A stretch of DNA of 64,000 nt from Oceanospirillum sp964342385 (GCA_964342385.1 CAYFGP010000016.1:6243-70242); one strand, 5' to 3'; shown: positions 8,864 to 17,159, counted from the first letter of the stretch. The notes: generated from the letters alone by a model not told the origin. Program-made: numbers and translations.

Positions 8864-10903
8864 TTATAGGCTCACACTGTAGGTCAGCATGACATTAGCG
8901 GGCTTGCCATAACCGATGTTGTTTTTGCCAGTACCACCACCAGTGGCACCAACAAAATAGTTTTCGTCCAATACGTTATTCAGATTAAACTGCACTTTAT
9001 GAACACCGGTTTGCCAAGCGGCCATCAGGTCAACAACCGTGTATGCAGGCAGCGTGGCTGCTTCATTAGACACAGTACGATCAGAAACGTAACGCGCGCC
9101 GCCGCCAAAAGTCCAATTCAGATCGGGTGAAAAGCTGCTCCACAAAGAAAAGGTTTTTTCCGGCACATCGTTAGGTCTTAAACCTGTATCCAAGTTTTCT
9201 GCATCCAGTACGCTTAGACCTGTTGTAATCTGCCAATGAGGCGTGATCTGGCCACGCACCTCTACTTCTACCCCTTGATGACGCTGCTTGTTTACATCAG
9301 TCACAAAACCATCAACATCCGTGCTTGGTGTTTCCTTATCAATACGGAACAGTGCTGAACTCAGCTGTACACGACCATCGAACAACTCAGCCTTAAAGCC
9401 AGCTTCTTTCAACTCACTTTCCTGTAGCGCCAGTTTCGAAGGAGACGTGTAGATCCCCGCCCAAGGCACCTGATAAGAACGCCCCCAAGTAGCATACAAA
9501 CTGACATCATCACTTGCTTGATAAACAGCTGCGACTCTCGGGCTCACTTCAGATTGCTCAAAATCAGTTGTTGCGCCACCTGCCGCACGTGTAGTTTCCA
9601 AACGGTCGTAACGCAAACCTCCCACTAGTTGAACCGATGGGCTGAACTGAAAAACATCCTGAACATAAAGGGAGCGGCTCTGAACTTCGTTATCGCTGCT
9701 GGTTGATGGATCAATGTCTGGATTGATTTGAGCACGGGTATCTGGGTCACTGAGACTGGTCGTTTCCAATGCCAGATTCCCCATAGCAAAGGTACGTTTC
9801 ATAGTGCCTATTTCAGCCCCAACCAGCCATTGATGCTCCCCGTGCTTGCCTGATAGTTCACTTTGAAAACCATAATCCTGCTGAGGATCATAATGGAAAG
9901 TACGAATAAAGCGTTCAACCTGCTCACCGTCGGTACTACTAATACGCGTGCCTGATTGAGTAGTATCAATAGTGCTGTAATAGAGCTTGTTGCTCAGAGT
10001 AATCTCATCATTCAATCGAGACTGGGCTTCGACTACCGCGCGCAGAGTTTTATTATTCTGACGATCACTTTCACTGCCATAGAACTGGCTACGGGCCGTA
10101 TCGATCGGCTTACCATCAAGTGAAGGGATACCCCGGTAAGGCATCTGGTCCTGATCCAGATACTCTAAATCCAGATCAATTTGATGATCCGCATTAACTT
10201 TCCAACGCAGGCTCGGCGCAATAAACAACGTATTGCCATCGATATGATCAACAAAAGAGTCTTGCTGCTTATACTCCAGATTGATGCGACCATTGACACT
10301 ATCAGACAGCTGAGCCCCCAGGTCAGCACCGATGCCGGCATGACCAAAATTCCCGGCAGAGAGTGTCAGATCCGCTACATCGCTACCGTCAGCTTTTTTA
10401 GTTACCAGATTGACTAAGCCACCCGCCGATCCACGACCGTATAGTGCGCCAGCAACACCCTTGACTACCTCAACCCGCTCAATATTAGCCATACTGCGGA
10501 ATCCCTGATTACCACCCGCATCACGCAGACCATTTCGGTAGATATCGTACATGGCCTCAAAACCACGAATCGTGAATTGATCACGGGAGCCTTCACCCAA
10601 TGTCAAAGCCACACCGGGCACATGACGCACCGCCTCAGAAAGAAACTGGACACCACGTTCTTCCAGTTCTTGTTCAGTCACGACAGATACCGCCTGAGGG
10701 GTTTCTTTCCACTGCAGCGGAATCTTCAGCCCCGTCTTATTGCTGGAATAGCTATCTTGTTGAGCTGTAATAGTGACTTTTTCCAGACTGGATTGATCAT
10801 CAGCGATCGCCTGGCCGCTGAGCGCACAAGCGATAGCAATCGCCAAGGGAGAAAAGGTTAAAGCGGCTGTTTTATGGGGAGTTTTTACAGAGAAAGTGCT
10901 CAT
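8864..10903 (-). CDS. TonB-dependent siderophore receptor
   Basis: A 679-residue outer-membrane receptor importing a ferric chelate with energy from TonB. I place the start at 10903 (ATG with an AGG-type site), which gives a proper signal peptide ending near GQAIA. The TonB box region (EKVTITA) and plug domain follow, with the siderophore-receptor signatures ETPQAVSVVTEQEL, DQFTIRGF and VEVVKGVAGALYGRGSAGGLVNLVTKKA. The remaining 500 residues are a 22-strand barrel ending in an aromatic/hydrophobic C terminus. The adjacent GntR gene is upstream on the same strand, and a palindrome repeated on both sides of that gene lies in this promoter. The ligand is unknown. Confidence 0.92.
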   Translation of the reverse strand: MSTFSVKTPHKTAALTFSPLAIAIACALSGQAIADDQSSLEKVTITAQQDSYSSNKTGLKIPLQWKETPQAVSVVTEQELEERGVQFLSEAVRHVPGVALTLGEGSRDQFTIRGFEAMYDIYRNGLRDAGGNQGFRSMANIERVEVVKGVAGALYGRGSAGGLVNLVTKKADGSDVADLTLSAGNFGHAGIGADLGAQLSDSVNGRINLEYKQQDSFVDHIDGNTLFIAPSLRWKVNADHQIDLDLEYLDQDQMPYRGIPSLDGKPIDTARSQFYGSESDRQNNKTLRAVVEAQSRLNDEITLSNKLYYSTIDTTQSGTRISSTDGEQVERFIRTFHYDPQQDYGFQSELSGKHGEHQWLVGAEIGTMKRTFAMGNLALETTSLSDPDTRAQINPDIDPSTSSDNEVQSRSLYVQDVFQFSPSVQLVGGLRYDRLETTRAAGGATTDFEQSEVSPRVAAVYQASDDVSLYATWGRSYQVPWAGIYTSPSKLALQESELKEAGFKAELFDGRVQLSSALFRIDKETPSTDVDGFVTDVNKQRHQGVEVEVRGQITPHWQITTGLSVLDAENLDTGLRPNDVPEKTFSLWSSFSPDLNWTFGGGARYVSDRTVSNEAATLPAYTVVDLMAAWQTGVHKVQFNLNNVLDENYFVGATGGGTGKNNIGYGKPANVMLTYSVSL

Positions 10904-10956
10904 TGCATACGCCTCGTAGATGCCTATCAAGTATCGATTTTGCGGCATCATACATA

Positions 10957-10968
10957 ATTGGCGCCAAT
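10957..10968. promoter_or_regulatory. Palindrome ATTGGCGCCAAT before the receptor gene, putative GntR operator
   Basis: A perfect 12-bp palindrome 54 bp upstream of the receptor start. The 10-bp core TTGGCGCCAA recurs at 11780-11789 on the other side of the GntR gene. Short palindromes of this size are typical GntR/FCD operators, but the pairing with this regulator is inferred. Confidence 0.55.
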
Positions 10969-11015
10969 CTGTAAACGCAATTGATAACACTTCTTATTTT
11001 GAATTATATACGGTA

Positions 11016-11684
11016 CTACAACTCTCTGTTGATTGCCTGATATTCAATCTCACCGGCACGCTTCCAACCAGTTAAGTGCAAGTAAATCAGATGTTCCAAG
11101 CGCAATAGATCTTTATTCCTCAGGGCCTCAACCATTGCCAAGTGCTCCTGACAAGCCCTCTCTGAATCACCGGGTTGATGCCAGCCAGGTTTACTGACCC
11201 TGAGTCCTTTTTCCCTCAACGAGCGAATCTCATCGGCTAAAAACGCATTGCCACAAAAATCATAAAAGATTTTATGAAACAAGAAGTTACTCTCTATCTG
11301 CTGATTAGAATCCCCAGTCAGCAAAGAGTCTCTAAAGGCAATAGCCTGCTGCTCCAATTGTTCTAAACCCACTTCGGTCATATGCTGCATCACTTTTTTG
11401 CACGCACCTAACTCCAGTAATAATCGCGTTTCTGTAATCTGTTCACGCTCTTTTGGGCTGTGTTCTTTAACCTTGTGCCCCTTATAAGGCACATGTTCCA
11501 AAACACCTCGTTTTGTCAGCTCTTCTAACACCTGGCGTACGGTAAACCGGTTCACATCCAGCAGGCTTTCCAGCTCATTTTGTCGCAGAAAAACGCCCAT
11601 CTCCCAGCGATTTGTCATAATTTCATGCTGAAGCAGGTTCGCGAGCTGCTCTATCCTTTCCTGAGCAGAGGATTTAGCCGACAT
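11016..11684 (-). CDS. GntR family transcriptional regulator (FCD subfamily)
   Basis: A 222-residue regulator of the FadR/FCD class. Residues 5-75 are the winged helix-turn-helix (LRQNELESLLDVNRFTVRQVLEELTKRGVLEH). Residues 85-215 are the all-helical FCD ligand domain, usually binding a small carboxylate through metal-coordinating histidines (SNFLFHKIFYDFCGN carries the conserved His). It lies directly upstream of the TonB receptor on the same strand with its own flanking palindromes, so it probably controls itself and the receptor. The effector is unknown. Confidence 0.88.
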   Translation of the reverse strand: MSAKSSAQERIEQLANLLQHEIMTNRWEMGVFLRQNELESLLDVNRFTVRQVLEELTKRGVLEHVPYKGHKVKEHSPKEREQITETRLLLELGACKKVMQHMTEVGLEQLEQQAIAFRDSLLTGDSNQQIESNFLFHKIFYDFCGNAFLADEIRSLREKGLRVSKPGWHQPGDSERACQEHLAMVEALRNKDLLRLEHLIYLHLTGWKRAGEIEYQAINREL

Positions 11685-11778
11685 TCAAGATTCTCCTTGT
11701 GGAACATAGGTCTATGGAAAGACAGTCAGGATGGAGGTTACAGACTACAAACCCCTTCGGTCAATCAGAAGCCAATAA

Positions 11779-11790
11779 ATTGGCGCCAAA
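11779..11790. promoter_or_regulatory. Second copy of the TTGGCGCCAA palindrome, putative GntR autoregulatory site
   Basis: The 10-bp core TTGGCGCCAA lies 95 bp upstream of the GntR start, in the gap shared with the divergent DUF3047-type gene. It is the same core as at 10957-10968. Confidence 0.5.
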
Positions 11791-11871
11791 AAAACAATTA
11801 CACCTCTCTCCCCTAATCATTAGTAATCAATAGCTACTTATACGGATACTTTCATTTCACCAGGCTAAATC

Positions 11872-11922
11872 CTGACACTTTTCTGACATAACACTTAACT
11901 TTGTCTGACATTTTCCTGCAAT
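11872..11922 (+). promoter_or_regulatory. Tandem 11-bp repeat array resembling a double Pho box
   Basis: Five heptamer units begin at 11872, 11883, 11894, 11905 and 11916, exactly 11 bp apart: CTGACAC, CTGACAT, CTTAACT, CTGACAT, CTGCAAT, each followed by a 4-bp spacer that is mostly T/A. PhoB boxes are CTGTCAT repeats at an 11-bp pitch, and known boxes include CTTACAT and CTGACAC variants. A -10-like TACACT follows at 11931-11936. The array lies 70 bp before the DUF3047-type gene. Phosphate control is an inference; another OmpR-family regulator could bind. Confidence 0.55.
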
Positions 11923-11991
11923 TAAGCACTTACACTGGCCCGCAGCACCTTCTCCAAAATACTTGTAAAACCATTAAACAGAGTAAAAATC

Positions 11992-13188
11992 ATGACAATA
12001 AGAAATAATGCTCAGTCAGAAAAGCGCCAGACATTGAAGTTACTTATGGGGGCCGGAGCTATGCTCCCCTGTGCTGCAGCTCTGGCAAACAGTAGTGCTC
12101 CAACGGCTATCCCTGGTAGTCAGGCGATTCCCGATAAACATTTCCATAGCCGAATTGATCAGATCATTGAGCAATCGACTGCGTCACCCGTTCGCGTAGA
12201 ACACTTTACAATTACACCGTCCGATCTGCCATGGAGCCAAACACTGGGAGAAGTAGAAAAAGGACAACAGGTGACCTTCCTACTCACGGGCCGCTGGTGG
12301 ATTGTTAAAGCGATGGATCTTTGGGCAGAGCCTGGAGTAGCCTTCTTTAGCTGAGTTGCAGATGGTGAGCTATTTAACCCGATGCAAAATACCGGCACCA
12401 TGAGGATTGAAAAAAGCGGAACTTTAGAGATTGCTCGCTCGGTAGGTGAGTTTACTGATGACCATGGCAATCTTTTTACCCCTTTAGAGCACTACACCGC
12501 TGCAGAAGGTATCATCGAAGGCGTGGCACTGATTTGGCAGGATGACCCTCTGGATCAAATGACTCGCTTATCTGCCACCACAGATATTGAGGGCCTAATC
12601 GGCGCTGAGCGAAACCGTCTGAACAATCTGCAAGATCTGCCCGAAGGCTGGAAATATATGTATATGTTTGGTGACGGCGGTATTTTCACTCAAAAGCAAC
12701 CGGGTCACCTGCACTGCGACACCCATAAGAATGTCGGTATCCTGCAATACGATACCAGTGTAGCAATGAGCCCCAACCTTGAACTGTCTTGGCAATGGGT
12801 GGTTGAACAACTTCCAGCAGAGGTAGCAGAGGATCAAGCCTTAAACCACGATTACCTTTCCATAGCCGTAGAGTTTGATGACGGTAAAGATATTACCTAT
12901 ATGTGGAGTTCGGTATTACCTGTGGGACAGGTTTTTCAGTGCCCATTACCTCGCTGGAATACCATTGAGACCCATGTCGTTCAGCGCAGCGGTCAGGAAG
13001 AACTGGGAAAAAACCTGCAAGAACAACGCAATATCTATCAAGATTACCAAAACTATATTGGCGGAGACGCCAGCAAAGTCACCCGCATCTGGTTAATCGC
13101 AAATAGTGTGTTCAAACGCAGTTCAGGCAAATGCAGCTACAGTGATATTGCTTTGGTAGAACAGGACAAACGCATCCAAATTCTTTAA
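11992..13188 (+). pseudogene. DUF3047-type exported protein, interrupted by an in-frame TGA
   Basis: One reading frame of 398 codons with a single TGA at 12352-12354 and no other defect. Residues 1-37 look like an export signal (KRQTLKLLMGAGAML, possibly Tat-like with KR in place of RR). The C-terminal part has DUF3047 features: LELSWQWVVEQLP, DYLSIAVEFDD, ITYMWSS, NIYQDYQNYIGG and a terminal SYSDIALVE. The residue expected at the stop is compatible with Arg (CGA to TGA) in FFS-[R]-VADGE. The second half is intact, and a natural restart at the ATG at 12382 has no good ribosome binding site. Possible causes are a recent nonsense mutation, readthrough or a base error. Confidence 0.75.
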
Positions 13189-13200
13189 TTGGACTCGCTT

Positions 13201-13239
13201 GAAGTGCTATTTGCCCTTGTGAACAAGCAATAGCGCTTC
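13201..13239 (+). terminator. Hairpin after the DUF3047-type gene
   Basis: GAAGTGCTATTTGC pairs with GCAATAGCGCTTC with minor mismatches, 12 bp after the stop. The following T-tract is weak, so terminator function is only likely. Confidence 0.4.
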
Positions 13240-13470
13240 TTAGCCCACTCAAAAACCACTATTTCAACCTTCACCACTCTTTATTTCTGCAAATCAATCG
13301 TCTTTTACCGCAAGTACACCCACTAAATGCGGCTTAATCAAGCTAAAAACCTCACTGTAAGATCAAATGTAACGGGAAGATAAAAAACCAAAAAACAATG
13401 ACAACCCATTGTATTTATTAAACTTTTAAATCATACATCCAACACCCCACAATCAAAACTAAAGATGCAT

Positions 13471-13530
13471 CTGACATTCCCTGACAAAGGCTGAATAGGG
13501 CTGACGTACACAGCGATTTCGGGTTGATAA
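13471..13530 (+). promoter_or_regulatory. Phased CTGA boxes upstream of the acidic repeat protein
   Basis: CTGA occurs at 13471, 13481, 13491 and 13501, exactly one helical turn apart, followed by a TTGATAA at 13524. The block aligns with the promoter of the related gene at 15637 (shared CTGACAAAG, GGCTGACGTACA and TGATAA at the same spacing) and shares the decamer CTGACAAAGG with 19798-19807. Direct repeats at one-turn pitch are the usual target of OmpR-family response regulators; the one encoded at 18945-19667 is the obvious candidate. Confidence 0.6.
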
Positions 13531-13647
13531 GCTGTATCCAACAACTTGGGGGACACCTCACAAATTGCATAACGCAAAGTGATACCCCACCAAGTAATAA
13601 ATTTTTCCCCCACATCTTTGTGTGTACTTGATAGAAAGGAAATAGTC

Positions 13648-15270
13648 ATGATGTCTACTCAAACTCAAGACTCTCAGGCTCAAACTCTGGATCTGAATAC
13701 TGATACAGAACAGATGAATGCATTGTATAAGCAGTTAGACGATATCTTTGGTACGCCAAAGGAAAAACTGTCTGCAGCAGAGCAAAAACAAGCCGATGAG
13801 CTGAACAAAAAGATTGAAGCGATTCTGTCTTCAGAAGAAGACGGTGAGTTCTCTGAACTGACTCAAGCTCAGGAAGCGGAACTGAACAAGCTGTACGATC
13901 AACTGGATGCACTGTACGGTATCAAAAGCTACGACAGCCTGAGCAAAGCGGATCAAGAGAAAGTGGATTCAATCTACGCTCAGCTAGAGAAACTGTGGTC
14001 TGAAGATTTTGATATCTTCCCATCCGATGAAACAGTTAACCCACAGATTGAAGCCATTTACGAATCTCTGGATGGTCTGTTTGGCACTCCGAAAGAGAAA
14101 CTGACCGACGCAGAACAGAAGCAGGTTGATGAGCTGAACAAGAAAGTCGATGCCCTGCTGACGGTTGATAAAGACGGCAATCTGGTAGAGCTGACTGAAG
14201 CTCAGGAACAAGAGCTGGAAGGCCTGTATAAGCAGATCGATAAAATCTACGGCATTACTGCTTACGAAGATCTAACAGCTGAGCAGCAAAAACAAGCCGA
14301 TAAACTGTTTGATCAGCTGGAAGAGCTGGCCGGTGATTTCGATGGCATGGATGATGCCAACGATGAAGCTACTCAGGCACTGTACGAGCGTCTGGATAAG
14401 ATCTTGGGCACTCCGAAAGAAGAACTGACTGCAGCTGAGCAGAAGCAAGTTGATGAGCTAAACGAAAAGGCCGACGCCCTGCTGGCGGAAGATAAAGATG
14501 GCAACCTGCCTGAATTGACTGAAGCTCAAGAAAAAGAGCTGGATGGCCTTTACGCTCAGATCGATAAGATCTACGGCCTGACTCCTTACGAAGATCTGAC
14601 TGCTGAGCAACAGAAAGAAGTCGACAGCATCTTCGAGCAACTGGATAGCCTGGAACAGGATGATCTGGAAGGAGAAGAAGACTGGGCAGACTTCCAACCT
14701 GATGAAGCTACTCAAGGCCTGCTGGACGAACTGGACAGCATCTTCGGTACACCAAAAGCCGAACTGACTGAAGCAGAGCAAGCTCAAGTCGATAACCTGA
14801 ATACTCAAATTGACAAGTTATTCGAGCCAAACGCAGATGGCGAATGGCCTGAGCTGACTGAAGCCCAGGAGAAAGAGCTGGACGGCCTGTTTACCCAGAT
14901 CGATAAAATCTACGGTGTAAAATCCTACGATGAACTGAGCAAAACTCAGCAAGAGCGTGTTGATGCGATCTTCGAACAGCTGGAATCTGGCACTATGTTC
15001 GCCGACGAAGGTGACGAAGAAGGTTCTGATGATTCTCAAATGTCTCTGTTCTCTGATGATGACGACAGCTTCGACTTTGGCGATTGGGATGACTGGGGTG
15101 ATTGGTCTGAAGATGACAATGACGACGATTGGGGTGACTGGTCTGATTGGTCTCAAGGCAATGATGACAATGACTGGGCCAACTTCGATATGTCTGACTT
15201 TGCCAACAATGATGACTCTCAAGCACTCCAGCTGACTGGCCTGAACGATTTTGACTTCTCAGGCTTCTAA
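13648..15270 (+). CDS. Acidic protein with four tandem repeats of about 110 residues and a D/W-rich tail
   Basis: A 540-residue protein that I do not recognise. The start at 13648 has AAAGGA 7 nt upstream. It has four tandem repeats (roughly residues 15-125, 126-235, 236-350 and 351-450). Each holds two sub-repeats: LY-x-QLD-x-IFGTPKEKLT-x-AEQKQVDELN, then LY-x-QIDKIYG-x-x-x-YEDLT-x-EQQ-x-x-VD. Predicted structure is helical. Residues 451-540 are extremely acidic, with GDWDDWGDW-type Asp/Trp repeats, ending in the hydrophobic LTGLNDFDFSGF. There is no signal peptide or cysteine. The tail resembles a C-terminal type I secretion signal or a cation-binding segment, which is speculation. It shares promoter boxes and the LDxLFG/QLD motif with the gene at 15637. 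Confidence 0.85.
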   Translation: MMSTQTQDSQAQTLDLNTDTEQMNALYKQLDDIFGTPKEKLSAAEQKQADELNKKIEAILSSEEDGEFSELTQAQEAELNKLYDQLDALYGIKSYDSLSKADQEKVDSIYAQLEKLWSEDFDIFPSDETVNPQIEAIYESLDGLFGTPKEKLTDAEQKQVDELNKKVDALLTVDKDGNLVELTEAQEQELEGLYKQIDKIYGITAYEDLTAEQQKQADKLFDQLEELAGDFDGMDDANDEATQALYERLDKILGTPKEELTAAEQKQVDELNEKADALLAEDKDGNLPELTEAQEKELDGLYAQIDKIYGLTPYEDLTAEQQKEVDSIFEQLDSLEQDDLEGEEDWADFQPDEATQGLLDELDSIFGTPKAELTEAEQAQVDNLNTQIDKLFEPNADGEWPELTEAQEKELDGLFTQIDKIYGVKSYDELSKTQQERVDAIFEQLESGTMFADEGDEEGSDDSQMSLFSDDDDSFDFGDWDDWGDWSEDDNDDDWGDWSDWSQGNDDNDWANFDMSDFANNDDSQALQLTGLNDFDFSGF

Positions 15271-15279
15271 TTAGCGAAT

Positions 15280-15314
15280 ACTGTATTAAGTCTGACGAGA
15301 GTTAATACAGTTTT
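15280..15314 (+). terminator. Rho-independent terminator of the acidic repeat gene
   Basis: A 10-bp stem ACTGTATTAA/TTAATACAGT followed by TTTT, 10 bp after the stop codon. Confidence 0.75.
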
Positions 15315-15540
15315 ATCTACATCCTCTTGCAAGAGTGTTATCCGTTGTGAGTCAGCGCCATCCGATTTCACAGTGGGTAGCACTCTTGTTCCGTTTCCCT
15401 TGCTCCATTTCTCTTGTTTCGCTCCTTTTGTTTGGCCCTCTTGTTGGTTATTTAGCCTGCTCTCTGGCCCTACTCTCCCTTCCCTCTTTGCACCACCATT
15501 TCTTAGCAACAAACGTCAGTAAATGTCCCTGCACCATCAA

Positions 15541-15600
15541 CTTACAATTGCTGACAAAGCCTGATCACGGCTGACGTACATATGAAAATCAGGCTGATAA
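15541..15600 (+). promoter_or_regulatory. Phased CTGA boxes upstream of the smaller repeat protein
   Basis: CTTAC at 15541 and CTGA at 15551, 15561 and 15571, then CTGATAA at 15594, reproduce the element at 13471-13530 with the same 10-bp pitch. The 11-mer GCTGACGTACA is identical in both. The last box ends about 60 bp before the start codon at 15637. Confidence 0.6.
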
Positions 15601-15636
15601 AGTTGATGCTCTAAAGAAAAAACAAGGAGTTATACA

Positions 15637-16356
15637 ATGCAAGGTATCACCTCGGCGATCAACCAGAGCATTAATCAGCAGATTAGTGAAACCTCTGCCC
15701 AGCAAGTTAAAAATGAGCCAGCCAGCTCAACTCAGTCATCATCCTATACACCGTCCACTGACTCTGTTTCTCTGTCCAGCCAGGGACAATCGTTAAACAA
15801 ACTGGATCAGCTTTTTGGTCAAGTGGATGCCATCTACGAAAACTACATGAGCAAAAATGATCTGAAGAAAACGGAAGAGATCTATCAAAAGCTGGAAAAG
15901 ATGGGCGCAGGCCAGGATGACGAAGCTTTCAATCGTCAGGCTGAACCACTGTTTGAACAGCTGGACAAGATTTTCTCTGACGTGGAATCCCGTTTCAGCA
16001 AACAGGATGCCGCCAAGTTAGATCAGCTGTATCAACAGATTGATCAAGAGGAAGAAGGTCAATTTGGCAAGATTGATAGCCTGGTAGAAGAGCAAGACAA
16101 TCTGCTACTCAGCAAACTGAGCGCTAAAGACAAACAGCAGGTTGAAAATCTGAACAAGCAACTGGAAGCCCTGTTCTCAGGTAACTTCCAATCAGAAGAA
16201 GATCAGGAAACCATTAACTCTCTGTTCGAAAGCCTGGATAAAACCCTAAACAAAGGTTACCAACAGCTTAACGATCAAGAAAGAGCACGAGTGGATGGTT
16301 TAAGCCAACAGATTGGCCAACTGGAAGAACAACTTGGCGATTTTAGTGACGAGTAA
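15637..16356 (+). CDS. Smaller paralogue of the acidic repeat protein
   Basis: A 239-residue protein, ATG at 15637 with AAGGAG upstream. Residues 1-55 are Ser/Gln-rich and low in order, ending with TDSVSLSSQGQ. From residue 60 onward come helical units such as LDQLFGQVDAIYENY, EPLFEQLDKIFSDVE, LDQLYQQIDQEEE and INSLFESLDKTLN, spaced at 45-60 residues, which match the L-x-x-QLD-x-IF core of the protein at 13648. It lacks the Asp/Trp tail and any signal peptide. Similar promoter and repeat core argue for gene duplication and joint control. Function unknown. Confidence 0.8.
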   Translation: MQGITSAINQSINQQISETSAQQVKNEPASSTQSSSYTPSTDSVSLSSQGQSLNKLDQLFGQVDAIYENYMSKNDLKKTEEIYQKLEKMGAGQDDEAFNRQAEPLFEQLDKIFSDVESRFSKQDAAKLDQLYQQIDQEEEGQFGKIDSLVEEQDNLLLSKLSAKDKQQVENLNKQLEALFSGNFQSEEDQETINSLFESLDKTLNKGYQQLNDQERARVDGLSQQIGQLEEQLGDFSDE

Positions 16357-16377
16357 TTTACCGCTATCGTGATCAGG

Positions 16378-16450
16378 TCTGACAGCTACATATCTGCATA
16401 AAATGCAGCAAAACATGTATCTGTCAGATCAAATCAGATCAGATCAGATC
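16378..16450. other. Nested hairpin followed by AGATC repeats
   Basis: An outer stem TCTGACAG (16378) / CTGTCAGA (16421) encloses a perfect inner hairpin CTGCAT-AAA-ATGCAG (16394-16408). The pentamer AGATC then occurs at 16426, 16436, 16441 and 16446. It follows the stop of the smaller repeat gene and precedes the CRISPR array. It may end one or both transcripts, though no T-tract follows. Confidence 0.4.
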
Positions 16451-16550
16451 CTACCCGCATTTAAAGCTTCAGGTATAAGCTTACAGCCTACTGCCACATC
16501 CCACCTGATTTCACCGCTATGCAAGCTCCGGCCACCGATATCACACCAGA

Positions 16551-16933
16551 GTTTAAATAGCCTCAACGGCTCGACTTTCAATGCACCTTACGGCAGTGCT
16601 TTTGTTGACCTTGATAACATGTCTCAATAGCCTCAACGGCTCGACTTTCAATGCACATTTTAAGCTCGGAGGATTGTGACATGCACCCAGAGTCTCAATA
16701 GCCTCAACGGCTCGACTTTCAATGCACAAAAAGACGACAACGAAAGAGCAGAATACCAGAGTCTCAATAGCCTCAACGGCTCGACTTTCAATGCACCAAT
16801 GACTGATACCCAAAAGGCGCTGCAGAAGCGTCTCAATAGCCTCAACGGCTCGACTTTCAATGCACAAGGCTGTATGTGATCATCCTGGTTGCTCTGAGTC
16901 TCAATAGCCTCAACGGCTCGACTTTCAATGCAC
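16551..16933 (-). CRISPR. CRISPR array, six 36-bp repeats and five spacers, no cas genes in the window
   Basis: Repeats start at 16551, 16621, 16692, 16761, 16830 and 16898. Five are identical 36-mers beginning GTCTCAATAG and ending TTTCAATGCAC; the first (16551) differs near its start (GTTTAAATAG). Spacers are 34, 35, 33, 33 and 32 nt and all different. The repeat core can form an AGCC-N5-GGCT hairpin. On the minus strand the repeat ends in ATTGAGAC, close to the ATTGAAAC/G crRNA tag of many type I and III systems, and the degenerate repeat would then be leader-distal, so I infer minus-strand transcription. No cas gene lies within the window, so any Cas proteins act in trans or are lost. Confidence 0.95.
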
Positions 16934-17159
16934 TGCCTACTCTGTGCCCTACTAATGATAAGGCCTACAGCTGCAAAATTCGCTAACCACCCATTTTGCG
17001 TCATCAACCCGAGCATCATATCACGTTAAAAAGCATGATAAACAACCTAACTGTTTGATTTTAAAGAACTCGCTAACCTACCCACGAAAAATACCACATA
17101 ACCATATGATTTTATTAGAAAAAAAGACTTTATAGAAAATGAGAACTTGAGGTTAGCGA
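16934..17159 (-). promoter_or_regulatory. Probable CRISPR leader
   Basis: An AT-rich 225-bp non-coding stretch abutting the conserved end of the array. The octamer CGCTAACC occurs near 16980 and 17071 and in inverse orientation near 17151, always next to A/T-rich tracts. Such repeated elements are common in leaders, where they may serve promoter or integration-factor binding. The assignment depends on the inferred minus-strand direction. Confidence 0.5.

Noticed and set aside
12352..12354. Selenocysteine at the in-frame TGA
   Set aside because: No SECIS-like hairpin was seen just after it, the family is not a known selenoprotein family, and Arg is a natural fit by one base change.
14458..15226. 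Long minus-strand frames inside the acidic repeat gene
   Set aside because: They arise from the repetitive codons of the real gene; they lack a start context and show Ile/Val/Phe-rich shadow composition.
16553..17019. Minus-strand open frames over the CRISPR array encoding repeated peptides
   Set aside because: They are translations of the 36-bp repeats and spacers; the frame shifts from unit to unit.
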